The notes beneath the pieces were generated by a model. It did not search any database. It saw nothing but the letters and a program-made list of their open reading frames with translations, and was not told where the DNA came from. DNA of 64,000 bases, taken from NCBI RefSeq assembly GCF_021869535.1, contig NW_026262734.1, forward strand, positions 108,349,088 through 108,413,087. Reading direction: 5' to 3'. The position numbers and the translations under genes were made by a program. Positions within the stretch are counted from its first letter, which is position 1. Each line of letters starts with the position of its first letter. Positions 49,411 through 60,689 of the stretch are shown here, piece after piece. This stretch comes from Mytilus californianus (Eukaryota > Mollusca > Bivalvia > Mytilida > Mytilidae).

Positions 49411-49912
49411 AAAAACTTAAGTATAAACCAAATCAAAGTCTTAAGTAAAACATTTTTTTGAAGAAAAAAAGTAATATCAAATATCAAGTAAAAACAATTG
49501 AACAACAAAATAAAAACAAATATATACGTTCTTCAATAAAAATACCTGTCGATTAATGATATCACGACGATCTAAATCGAAGTTCGAAAATGCTGTAAAA
49601 AAAATTCATCAAAGATACCAGGCTTATAATTTTGTAAATAATGTGAATACAAAATCACCAAATTCTTTGTTTCTTACTATAACATCAAATAATATGACAC
49701 AACATGTTATATAGCTTATGTCGTAATTATTAATAGCAATTTCAATAACTATTAAACATTGAATATGTCAACTATATATACGTAAAAGAATTTGATCAAA
49801 GAAGTCTACATTTTTTTAAAAGAACTCACTCTTTCGTGTATCATTTAATATATATGCACAGTTTGTATTCAATTTTCTCCATCAGTCACATATAAAGATG
49901 TTAAAACTTGTT

Positions 49913-50166
49913 TTATTTCATCGATACATTCCTGAGAGAATATTTTGAGAGTTTCCAAGCTTCCCTGTATATCCCGTCTCTTTCAATCATTCCACCATTG
50001 TTATACTTCCTATTTAGGTTGCCCTCAGTACACCAATTGAACCACCAGCAAGCATATTCTTTCTCTACACAATTTATAAAGAGTGATCCATCATTGTCCC
50101 TATCACATGTTGAGAACCCATATCCATTTGGTGGAAATGATAAATCTTGTGCAGTAAGACTGTCTC
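49913..50166 (-). CDS. Fibrinogen-related protein (FReD), last exon
   Basis: C-terminal half of a fibrinogen-like domain, the carbohydrate/pathogen-recognition fold of ficolin-like secreted lectins. On the minus strand, after acceptor TTATTACAG, it reads DSLTAQDLSFPPNGYGFSTC, then DRDNDGSLFINC (calcium-site aspartates and the first Cys of the C-terminal disulfide), CWWFNWCTEGNLN (partner Cys and NLN motif), and ends YSLRNVSMK with TAA at 49913-49915. It joins in frame (phase 1) to the exon at 53179-53343. Oddities: an extra Cys just before WW, where many relatives have GAWW, and no long C-terminal tail. An AATAAA overlaps the stop codon. Confidence 0.88.
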
Positions 50167-50304
50167 CTGTAATAAAGAAGTACAGTAAAATAAAATATTA
50201 TTTTATAGATAATGTGTTCTTTTCTAAACTTTACTTCATCAGGAACGCTTAAGCATAAACATTTAAGGGGCCTTGTTGGCAAACCAGTCTAAATAGTTCA
50301 TCTT

Positions 50305-50515
50305 CATCGATCACTAGCCTGTTAACACAGAGGTTGTGAGTTCGATCCCCTTAGTGGCAGGGGCGGTCTACTCCGATCGAAATTGATTATAATTACTAGG
50401 TTCTTTTCGCCGAAGGTCGGATGTTCTCTCGGACGTTCTGACATCCACTTATACAAATTGGTCGCTGTAATATTTCCAAGATTGTTGAAAGAGGCTTTAA
50501 ACACCAACAATCAAA
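50305..50515 (+). repeat. tRNA-derived SINE, copy 2 (FReD intron)
   Basis: Contains a B-box-like GAGTTCGATCCCC (50338-50350) and a 3' body ending 'gttgaaagaggctttaaacacc', related to the two other SINE copies. The minus-strand 62-codon frame here is a shadow. Confidence 0.6.
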
Positions 50516-50623
50516 TAAGCAATTGAAAGCATAACGTGTATTACTACTTAAATACATGAGGAGCGTATGACTAAATAGGAAGATAAAAAGAATGATGTGT
50601 TGATTGATTGATTAATTGATTGT

Positions 50624-50849
50624 TTTTACCCAACTTTCAACACTCTTGCGCTATTTCGTTGAGGTAAATTTTTACTGGTTGAGGAAGCCGGAGTGCTCAG
50701 AAAGAACCACTGACCTTCGGAAGGAAAACTGGCAATCCTAGTCAATTAAGATCAGAGTCGAACGCGCACCTGCCATTTGGCGGATTCGAACTCATAACAG
50801 GCTAGTGGTCAGTAGTTCGACTACTTAAACCACTCGGCCATCGAGGCCC
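50624..50849 (-). repeat. tRNA-derived SINE, copy 3 (FReD intron), with intact pol III boxes
   Basis: Reverse strand begins GGGCCTCGATGGCCGAGTGG. It has an A box TGGCCGAGTGG (50830-50840) and a B box GTTCGAATCC (50782-50791), resembling the head of a type II (Ser/Leu) tRNA. A shared SINE body follows, ending 'gagtgttgaaagttgggtaaa' and a TGAT-type simple tail near 50610-50630. Confidence 0.7.
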
Positions 50850-50859
50850 TGATAATGAT

Positions 50860-53178
50860 GTGACTGTGAACACGATCTATAAATATAGAAATTGTTGGTG
50901 ATCTGGATTGACTATTGCAGTGTTGTTTTAATGTTTGATAATATATTTTATGTTTCATCTAAGGAATCTAAAATTCGCATAAGATTCAAGTTAACTGTCA
51001 TCATAAAGCACAATACTTTGTGACAAAAACACCATCAAGTGTTCGTAAACAGAAGGATCGATCAACATTCATTTCATGCGGTCACTAACATATCAGGAGA
51101 GTTTCGAGGAAATAATTCACACATCAATCTTGCTTTCTTTAGAAAACAATAGCCGAGGAGAAGATCCTAGTAGGAAAGTTCACTGGCGACGTCGACAACG
51201 GCCGCCAAATAATGACAATAACTGAAATGGCTTTTTAGATAGAAATAGACACAAAGGCGGATTATGCAAACAGTAAGAAACACTTTTTGAATTCGATTGA
51301 TGACATGAGAACCAATCTGATTAAACCAAATCTTGAAATTTGCGCTGTTCGATGTGCTTGTCGCACATGTAAGATCAGAGAATTTGACAAATTTAGAAGC
51401 TCCACAATTTTCAAAAACAATCATTTCAATTCTGCAACGATATCAAACTGGTTAACTTTTCCACTATACAGTACTTTCCTCACGTTTGATTTAAAGAGAA
51501 ACCTTATCTTCTCATTCAATTGACAATTCTTTGCTGCAAAATTCGATTCATCAGTATATATCTCTTACTTTAAGTCACACTAATTTTTTACTTTGCGAAC
51601 CACAATAATTTAGAATCAAAATATATTACAGACGATACATTGAACATGCTTGATATTTTGATGAAACATTTATGATAAAAAAGGCCGTATACAGAATAGC
51701 CAAAGTCAAATGATAAATCTAATTGAACTAGGTCACATAATAAGGTACTCAGCAAATTTTGTTCATGTGATTTTCACTTGAACATATAATGTTTAAGACC
51801 AAGTTTGCCAATGTAATCAATGATAAGTAACCTAAATGTTATATTATTATGAATAAGAATATAATAATAAAAGTTTTATCAATCAGTCTATCAAGCTACA
51901 AAAAATTTAACTGGGTTGAATTATTCTTAATATTTACAAGCGAAGTGTACGGTTTTTGTAACTATTTTGCTGGGAGTTTTAAAAACAATTCCTATATCTT
52001 ATTTGAAATAATATGATTTATATTACAACGAAATCACACTTGAAAAGACCAATAAACACAATAACAATTATACAGTAAAAATTCACAGCCAGATATAAAA
52101 ATAATCACCTCAATTTAAAAGCATATCGCACCCGGTCTTGCCCCCTTTGAAGTTTGTGTTTGTTACCTTGATTTTTCTTTATAATCGATTAATGAGTTAT
52201 TTCACAGATATATTTCCAATCACAATTTAATTTTGCATATCTGAATTTTTCCCTTCTCGCGCTGTTTCATTTGAAAGTTTGAAGAATCCAAAGAATTCAA
52301 ATAAAACGCAAAATAAATTGCAGACTCTGATTACACAAGACATGAGTTTTTTATGATGTGAAAAAGGATGAATATCATTTTACCGAGCTCTTTATTTTTC
52401 ATAACAAAGGTTTATTTTTAAACCTAGCTCTGTGATTTTAAAAGCTAGTTCTGTCTTTTATAATTTTGCTTTAAACTATGTTAATCAGATGCATATTTAA
52501 TCTATTGGTGTGTTTATGAAATCTATATATATACATGTCTTGTTCGATGTTATAGACACAATCGTAAAGACAACACATATGGGCTGTTGGTTTAAATGAT
52601 CAAGTATTACGTTTACTGCAATTGAGAGGCTCCAAACTGCAGAAATCAATGAAAAAAATTGTTTTGTTTACTTTGATATGCAATAAGTATAACAAAAATG
52701 CCGAACTCCAAGGCAAAATTCAAAAAGGGGAAGTCCATAAAAACTGACACAATCAAACGCTATCAATCAACATGATCAAAGGAGCAAGTGGAAAACAACA
52801 TTCACAGTCCTGACTTAGTACTGCCATTTTCCGAAGAAAATGGTAGGTTAATCGAGTTTTTATAGCTAGCTTAACCTCCCACTTAAACCAGCTATCTAAT
52901 CTAAAGGAACATTTTCAATTTGTTCATGCGATTGTCATCGTTCTCTCTTAATAGTTCCCAAATTTTGGACTCATATAAAACTAATACTGCGTTTTTGCTT
53001 GCCTAAGTGTTTGTAAATCAACGTTTTGAATACGTTTGGTTTGTGGATGCGAAATAAATGAGGTTGTTTTCGTTTATAAGTATTACATAAACTCACATAT
53101 CACTAAGTAAACACACGGCGTCACGATGTGATCTGAACAAAACAAAAGCTAAATGAAAGACATGATTAAAATATATAC
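50860..53178. other. Rest of FReD intron, no gene seen
   Basis: AT-rich sequence with a reverse-strand R5 tail at about 52690-52870 ('aaaatgccgaactccaaggc', 'agtactgccattttccg'). Open frames at 51167-51523 lack motifs. Confidence 0.55.
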
Positions 53179-53343
53179 CAGCATTTCCATTATAATTTGC
53201 AATAGTGAGTACGTAATAAGTAGCTTCATTACCTACAACAAACGTATCATATTCAGCATACCGCATCTCACCGTTCCAGTCTTCTAGATCAACTCGTAGT
53301 TTGTAATTCCTTGTAGATAGGATCTTATGTAAATTTTCATTCC
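53179..53343 (-). CDS. Fibrinogen-related protein (FReD), middle exon
   Basis: Minus strand, acceptor TTTGCAG and donor GTATAT, phase 1 at both ends. Encodes NENLHKILSTRNYKLRVDLE, DWNGEMRYAEYDTFVVGNE and ATYYVLTIANYNGNA, the classical middle of a fibrinogen-like domain (LRVDLEDWNG, YxVGxE). Splices in frame to 49913-50166 through a 3.0-kb intron. The preceding exon should lie at higher coordinates on the minus strand, but the only candidate is inverted (53670-53766). Confidence 0.88.
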
Positions 53344-53669
53344 CTGCAAATACAAAACAATTACTAGTATACTGTGCTTCATTTTATCTACCGTTCCAAT
53401 AACACACACACGCACAAGAACAGTGCTGACCGTCATCTCATTGATTAATTTAGAATAAAGTTAAATAAACAAGGAACCACAACGGAGAAAGATCGGTTAC
53501 AAAAATGTCATAAACGTGCAAAATAAGAACGACATGTGTGTATAGAACACTAGAGAAATATACAAGGTGTTACTTTCATGTTTTACCAAAACGAAAACTA
53601 GTACCACTATTTGCTTATAAGACAAAATCAAAATATAGTACATTATTTTTTCAATATTTGAATGTAAAG

Positions 53670-53766
53670 GTGTTTCAAAGAAAAAAGGATGGTTCAACAG
53701 ATTTCTACATGATTTGGCAGGAATATAAACAGGGATTTGAGAGTATGAATTCGGAATGCTGGTTAG
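53670..53766 (+). pseudogene. Inverted FReD exon fragment
   Basis: Plus strand reads VFQRKKDGSTDFYMIWQEYK and QGFESMNSECWL, the segment that normally precedes the NENLH exon of a FReD gene (consensus VFQRRxDGSVDFYRxWxxYxxGFGxxxxEFWLG). An acceptor (GTAAAG) is present, but after TGG TTA G the donor GT is replaced by AAATAT. Its end phase (1, one G) matches the start phase of the exon at 53343, as expected if it once belonged to the same gene. It now lies on the opposite strand about 330 nt away. Phe is changed to Cys in the EFWL motif. Confidence 0.8.
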
Positions 53767-54149
53767 AAATATATTTCTATATACAACTGATAGTATATTG
53801 AAAAAAATGCAGGTAAAAAAGTGTTTATTGTTGATAGCAAATACCATGTATTGTATACTATTTCTCGATCAAGTACAAATTAGGTTATTTACACGCAAAC
53901 CAAACATGTATATTGGTCTATATTGATCGGAGTATTCAGAAAATTTTAGAAGAGACAAAAAAGATTCTTAAATCAAATTAATGCTATCATGACTATGTAT
54001 CGCCTCAGCGCAACTGTTCACTTTCAGCGCAAGAACTTTTCACTTTCAGCGCAATGTTTTAAACATTTATGAGAATGCTCTAAACTAGTGTAAGGTGATT
54101 CAATATTTTTATGAATGTCTACACATTGGACATCCTTTGTCTTATAAGA

Positions 54150-55985
54150 TAACAGCGGTACATAAACATGTATCTACTGCAAGATAGGCTATATATGTAT
54201 CTTCTGGGACATAAGAAACACGTGCATCTACTGGAACATATAGTTTACATGTTTCTACTGTAACATATGCTATAAATGTATCTACTGAAACATGTGATAC
54301 ATATGTATCTACTGAAAAATAGGATATACATGTATCTGCTGGAACATAGGGTATACATGTATCTACTGGAACGTAGGATATACATGTATCTACGGGAACA
54401 TAGGGTATACATGTATCTACTGGGATATAGGGTATACATGTATCTACTGGAACATATGTTATACATGTATCTACGTGAACATAGGGTATACACTTATCTA
54501 CTGGAACACAGGGTATACATGTATCTACTGGAACATAGGGTATACATGTATAGTCTGTAATATAGGGTATACATATATCTACTGGAACACATGGTACTCA
54601 TGTATCTACTGGAACATAAGGTTTACATGTATCTACTGGAACATAAAGTATACATGTATCTACTGGAACATAAATTATACATGTATCTACTGGAACATAA
54701 AGTATACATGTATGTTCTTGGACAAAGGGTATACATAGATCTAATGGAACACAGACTCTACATGTATCTACTGGAACATAGGGTATATATATGTATCTAC
54801 TGGAACATAGGGTGTACACTTATCTACTGGAATATAGGGGATACATGTATCTACTGGAACATAGGCTTTACATGTATCTATATAGCTACTGAATCACAGG
54901 GTATACACTTATCTACTGGAACATAGTGTATACATGTATCTACTTGAACATATGGTATAGATATATCTACTGTAACATAGGGTATAAATCTTTCTACTGG
55001 AACATATACATGTATCTACTGGAACATAAGATAAACATGTATCTACTGCAAGATAGTCTAAATATGTATCTTCTGGATCATAAAATGCACTAGCATCTAC
55101 ATATAGTATACATGTTTCCACTGTAACATAGGCTATAAATGTATTTTCTGGAATATGTTTCTACTGGAAAATAGGGTATACATGTTTCTCCTGGAACATA
55201 GGATACACATGTATCTACTGGAACATAGGGTATACATGTATCTACTGGAACATAGGATATACATGTATCTAATGGAACATAGGGTATACATGTATCTACG
55301 TGAACATAGGGTATACACTAATCTACTGGAACACAAGGTATACATGTATCTACTGGAACACAGGGTATACATGTATCTACTGTAACATAGGGTATACATA
55401 TAACTACTAAAACACATGGTATACATGTATCTACTGTAACATAGGGTATATATGTATCTACTGGAACACATGATATACATGTATATATTGGAACATAGGG
55501 TATTTATGTATCTACTGGAACATAGAGTATACACCTATCTACTGGAATATAGGGGATACATGTATCTACTGGAACATAGGCTTTACATGTATCTACTGAA
55601 TTACAGGGTATACACTTATCTACTGGAACATTGTGTATACATGTATCTACTTGAACATAGGGTATACATGTATCTACTGGAACATAGGTTATACATGTAT
55701 CTACTGTAACACAGGGTAGACATGCATCTCCTGGAACATAGGGTATAACTGTATCTACTGGAACACAGGGTATACATGTATCTATTGGGACATAGGGTAT
55801 ACATGTATCTACTGGAATCTATATGAAAACATGTACCTACTGAAATATAGGGTATATACTTGAATACTGAAACATAGGGTATACACATATTTACTGGAAT
55901 ATAAGGTATACATGTATCGACTGGAACATAGGATATACATGCATCTCCTGGAACACAGGGTAAATAACTATCCCCTGGATAATAG
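54150..55985. repeat. 27-nt minisatellite array (~65-68 units)
   Basis: Units of ATACATGTATCTACTGGAAC plus ATAGGGT repeat head to tail for about 1.8 kb with substitutions and a few deletions. Each unit holds the 10-nt palindrome ATACATGTAT. Because 27 is a multiple of three, several frames stay open on both strands (MYLLEHRVY-type on plus, MYTLCSSRY-type on minus, up to 133 codons). They start and stop inside the array and are not credible proteins. Confidence 0.92.
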
Positions 55986-55999
55986 GGTATACATGTATA

Positions 56000-57040
56000 T
56001 ATATTTTGTTTTATATAGTTTTAAAAAAATATAAAAAAAGATATGAATAAAATCAAATATGTTGTGTAAACCTCAAATAGAGAGGCACACAACGACACAA
56101 AAACATCTTAAATTATCCAAAGGTTAACACTTTATCTCAAACAATAGACAATGTCAGTGGAATAACACACAATATTACAAAAAAAGATGTCGAATGAAAA
56201 ACATTAATTACACTTCAACCTCTCCTGAGTACCTGAGTTCAGCACTGCTCTTTGGTATATGGAAGCTTGAGCCTAAAGTTAATGTCCGTTTAATTTCAAT
56301 TAAAACACTGCAAAAATTTGATTGTTTGTATAGAAGTAAGTGGTTGTCGTAAATTTTGAGTTTAAATTAGAAACCCAACCACATATGTGGTAATTTAAAA
56401 AGTAGGTTAAGATTTAGTGTTCCTTGGAGTCATTCTATTGTTACCATAAAATAAAACTTTGTGACATTAATATTTTTATGAATTTAGATCTTTATTGAAA
56501 ATTTAAAACATCACTAATTTTATTCGATAGTTATTTTATAGAGAAAGATAAATATTGACCATTTAGACTTAATTTTAATTTTTAAATGCCTTAAGACGAA
56601 TAATTCCACGGAAATAATTAAACACTCAAGTTTTCCGCATTCTCTCGATATGTCACCATGGCATAATCCTAAATAGATAAACAAATAAACAGAGGAATAA
56701 TTATTAATAAAAAAAAACGGTAAAATGTTGAGCAATATATCTTTTTAGAAGGGACAGCCCCTGATTTAAAAGGAAGGATTAATTCTACGCTATCAACAGT
56801 TGTCGCATTGCATAAATGATATTTGCTTCGTCCTTATTTCTCTACCCCTCACCATGGCTACAAAGAAACTGTACACTGTCAATGTATATTTGTTCCGCCT
56901 AACAGAAGTTCCTCTAGAAACTTTGTTATAAACAATGTCATAATATCTTTTCCTGTTGGAACAAATATTCTATACCCTTTATTCCGTAAGGAACAAATAC
57001 TGTAATATTTGTTCCAGTGGAAATAATATTATAGAATAAT
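56000..57040. other. Intergenic, no supported gene
   Basis: AT-rich. 'ggaacaaatatt'-type words recur at about 56960-57015. Nothing else recognised. Confidence 0.55.
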
Positions 57041-57186
57041 CTAATTTTGGATGTAACGCGTCTTCTGATTGGCTGACGTTGTTTTGTTTATCAGCTCATA
57101 GACATAATTTTGTCATGTGACCGTGACGTCATCAACGTTTTTTCACGGTTTACTCCGGTTTAAAATGGAATTTATAATTAAATTAT

Positions 57187-57343
57187 AAGAAATGACTGTA
57201 ATATTTTTTCTGTCTATTCGAAATAACATAAAAAATGTGGTGCACACTTTAAAATAACCCGCGTAGCGGGTTATTCAGTGTGCACCACATTTTTGATGTT
57301 ATTTCTTCATAGACAGAAAAAATATTACAGTCATTCCTTAAAT
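57187..57343. repeat. Long hairpin / foldback repeat
   Basis: Left arm 'aaatgactgtaatattttttctgtct...ttatttt...' and right arm are inverted copies of ~70 nt meeting at AACCCGCGTAGCGGGTT (about 57257-57273). Strong blocks are GTGGTGCACAC / GTGTGCACCAC and AATGACTGTAATATTTTTTC / GAAAAAATATTACAGTCATT. A CRE-type TGACGTCA lies just upstream at about 57125. Probably the end of a foldback transposon. Confidence 0.8.
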
Positions 57344-57669
57344 ATTTCTTCCACTTGGAACTTATATTATGAAGGAAATGTCGTGACGACACAATGATAT
57401 TAAGATTTACCATACACATCTTATTTGTGCTCAGCCTTGATTATTTGATATCTAATCTAAATATGGTATCATATATTTGCAGCGAAGTGGGAGCTAATAT
57501 GCTTAATCAAGGCAACAGTAGTATACCGCTGTTCAAAATTCATAAATCGATTGAGAAAAAACAAATCCGGGTTACAAACTAAAACTGAGGGAAACACATT
57601 AAATATAAGAGGAGAACTACGACACAACAGAAACACAACATTAAAATGTAACACACACAGTAACGAACT

Positions 57670-57770
57670 ATAATATAACAATGTCCATTTTCCTGACTTG
57701 GTACATTTTAAGAAAAAAATGGTGGGTTGAACCTGGTTTTGTGGCTAGCCAAACCTCCCGCTTTTATGGC
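57670..57770 (-). repeat. R5 tail fragment, reverse strand
   Basis: 'aatggtgggttgaacctggttttgtggctagc' is the reverse complement of the R5 tail mark 'aaaccaggttcaatccaccattttct' seen at 23175. Confidence 0.65.
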
Positions 57771-57889
57771 AATGTTAAATATAACATTAAAATGACAACA
57801 TTACATGACAGGACTACAATACAAATAAATGGGAGAACATATAGGACAGAGAAACATACAAATAATAGCTAACAAAAGGTACCAGTTTT

Positions 57890-58215
57890 AAAATTAAATA
57901 CGCGCGTTTCGTCCACACAAGACTAACCAGTGACGCTCAGATCAAAAAAGTTCGAAAGCCAAAACAAGTACAAAGTTGAAGAGCTTTGAGGACCAAAAGT
58001 TCCAAAAAGTTGTGCCAAATACGGCTAAGGTTATATGTCTGGGATAAGAAAATCCTTAGTATTTAGAATAATTCATACTTTTGTAAACAGTAAATTTATA
58101 AAAAAAAAAAAGACTTTATGATAGCTATACATGATAACACCGAAGTGGTGACTAACTACAGAATAAAAACGGATACATAAAACAACATAAACCAGCACAT
58201 AAAAATTCACAGCCG
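57890..58215 (-). repeat. Dispersed repeat R6, longer copy
   Basis: Starts 'acgcgcgtttcgtccacac', continues 'accagtgacgctcagatc' and 'acaaagttgaagagctttgaggacc', ending near 'aagtggtgactaac'. Same strand as 13005-13270. Confidence 0.65.
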
Positions 58216-59048
58216 ATTTAGCCAAAGAGATCAACGCAAAAAAAAGGTGACGTCACATTTGAATTTCTGAAATTTCCTCAAAATAAGATAGAATTAGGAT
58301 AGAACTCAAGATTTGGTTTAAAATACTCATATAACATTTATTAATAACAATGAAAATTACAATACTAATTAATATAAAATGTGGTAGTAATTAGATAATT
58401 AAGTTGACCCATACTAAAATCTAATTATTAACTGGGTGATTTTAAAATTATCTTTACCATAACACACGAATACAACAGAAAAAAATAAGATTTACAACTA
58501 CATACGATAAGACATTAAGTTTGAGGTTTCATTTCTAATTACATTTAGTTTCTATATACATGTATCAGTCTCCGTACTCAACCACAGGCACACAAGCCCA
58601 GGCTTGTAAAAATGTTGTCATGCCTTTAAAAATCATTTCTACAGGCTAATAGAATCGAACTTAAAAGTTTCGTAAATTTCAGCTTCGGGCCTGTAGATTC
58701 AAAAGGTTATCGTGAAGACTGATGCATATATAATGCACTATATTTATATGGTTACTGTACTGTTAAGATTTTGATCTCATGAATCTATAGAAAAAGCCAT
58801 CACAATTTAAGTGACCAATATTGATCTAAGATATAAGTAGATTCAGCGTGTCTGCAGTCAATTCCACGGTTGACGGTCGGAGTCATTGGCAACAATAAGG
58901 CGCAGTCGCACCAAAAATGACATTAACTTCTATACGCCTATTGTTCCTTAATTATTGTAGGAGTCAGTTGATCTTTTTTCCATGGAAAGCGCAATACTTT
59001 TTTGTGTTATTCAAGTTTGAACTTGTGTTTCCACAGAAATGGCTATGC
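58215..59048. other. Spacer before duplication copy B
   Basis: AT-rich, no repeats or coding signals recognised. Duplication copy B becomes recognisable at 59049; whether it starts earlier cannot be judged, because copy A begins at the window edge. Confidence 0.5.
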
Positions 59049-60346
59049 TTTATTTAGGATTGAGTATTACTCCAGAAATTTGTGACCTGCCCAAGGAAAC
59101 CGATTGTTTACGTATATAAATCTACACTACAGACAGCATTTCCGTAAGAAACAATTAATAAATGAGCAAAAAATGAAGGATTATTTAAGACCAAAGACGA
59201 ATAAATCACTACAACAGACATATGAATATAGGACTCTTTGTGATGTCCTGGAAATGTATTGGAATACTATTATTTACAAAAAGACTATATATCACAGTTA
59301 GTCTGCATTATAAATTTGTTTACAATTACGGCATGCACAAAAATATGAAATTACTAAAACAAACTTACTTTGGGAGGAGTAGCGACCTACTGGAAGACGG
59401 CACACTGTTTTCTTGATTTTTCTTCCTTTTGTTGTTCAGTCCTTTATAAGTATCGAATTTCGTCTCCAGTTTTCTAAATGTTGAATAATAAATTAAACTT
59501 TAATTCAGAAACTGAACAAAACAACTTATGATGCTAAGTAAAAACTTTTGGATTTTTGTTGTTATCTATAACAGTTATGATATCCCATTTAACGTCGTTA
59601 ACTATCCATTTTATTTGGAAAAATGCATCAGATTTCTTTTATAGAATAATCCCAGGGTTAACTACAATCAATATATAACATGTTATAAATGATGATATTT
59701 CATACAAAACATTATAATTTTAAGCTATAAATATTCAAAAAATTGTCTACAGATCAGGAAACGTATAAATTTGTAAACCGAAACGAATGGTTCTATATAT
59801 CTTCTTTCAACTCAATTTCTAGTCATTTCCTTTACGCATTTTATTACAGGAATAAATGTAAAATTTTAAAATGTTAAATAAGTACTTAATTAAGTGATTT
59901 TGCTTACCTTTGTAAAACTATCTAAATCCGTGTTTTAGTAAGTTATTAAAATAGTACATTTAATTTCCACTCTTGCAAGAAATCGGACATCTAAAAGAAA
60001 TATTCTATTGTATATAACTTACACGTTTCCAATAAAAACACACCAAATCGATCTCTTGAAGAAGATCTCAAATTTCTCAATCATGACTGGAAACGTTACA
60101 TTTTAAAGTCGAAATAATGATAATTGAACGGATATAAACAATCTTGTTAAATGGTGGTAAAATTAAAGTGGGGTTCAAAACACACATTCAGTTAAGGAAT
60201 GTTGTTAACAGTGAGTTAATTATTTCTATCCATAATTCCTCAGTTTTCATTGCATAAACAAAGAAAAAAAGTTTGCTCTATTTTCAAAAATCAATGCTTA
60301 ACAACTTTCGTCATATATCATGCATATAAGGCCGTAACCGTCATTT

Positions 60347-60485
60347 AGGACTTTAAAAAGATGTGGTATGATTGCCAATGAGACAACTCTCCACAAGAGA
60401 CCAAATGACACAGAAATTAACAACTGAAGGTCATCGTACGGCCTTCAACAATGAGCAAAGCCCATACCGCATATTCAACTGTAAA
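60347..60485 (-). repeat. R3 repeat, duplicate of the 1243-1390 copy
   Basis: Same insertion as in copy A, slightly longer: it keeps 'caagagaccaaatgacac' where copy A reads 'caaaatgacac', a ~9-nt difference. Confidence 0.7.
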
Positions 60486-60689
60486 CGGCTCCTAGCATTT
60501 TTAACATGTCGAATGCTATAAATACGACAATTTATCTGCTCCTCAAAGGATAAGAAGGTAGTCTGGTGTAAGACAGTAGACATTTTTTTACACTGAGCCA
60601 GGATTCCAAAAAACTGTTTTTGTTCAAGGTCAAGAGTCTGATATTGAATATACGTATCCAGTCTTCATATATTTAGGCCATATCTGTCT

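Noticed and set aside
50770-50849. Genuine tRNA gene (Ser/Leu type) on the minus strand
   Set aside because: A and B boxes are present, but no proper acceptor stem or anticodon arm can be folded, and the sequence continues into a SINE body shared with two other copies.
54245-55709. Long tyrosine-rich repetitive open frames as a repeat protein gene
   Set aside because: They follow purely from a 27-nt repeat (multiple of three), exist on both strands in several frames, and begin and end inside the array with no splice or flanking coding signal.
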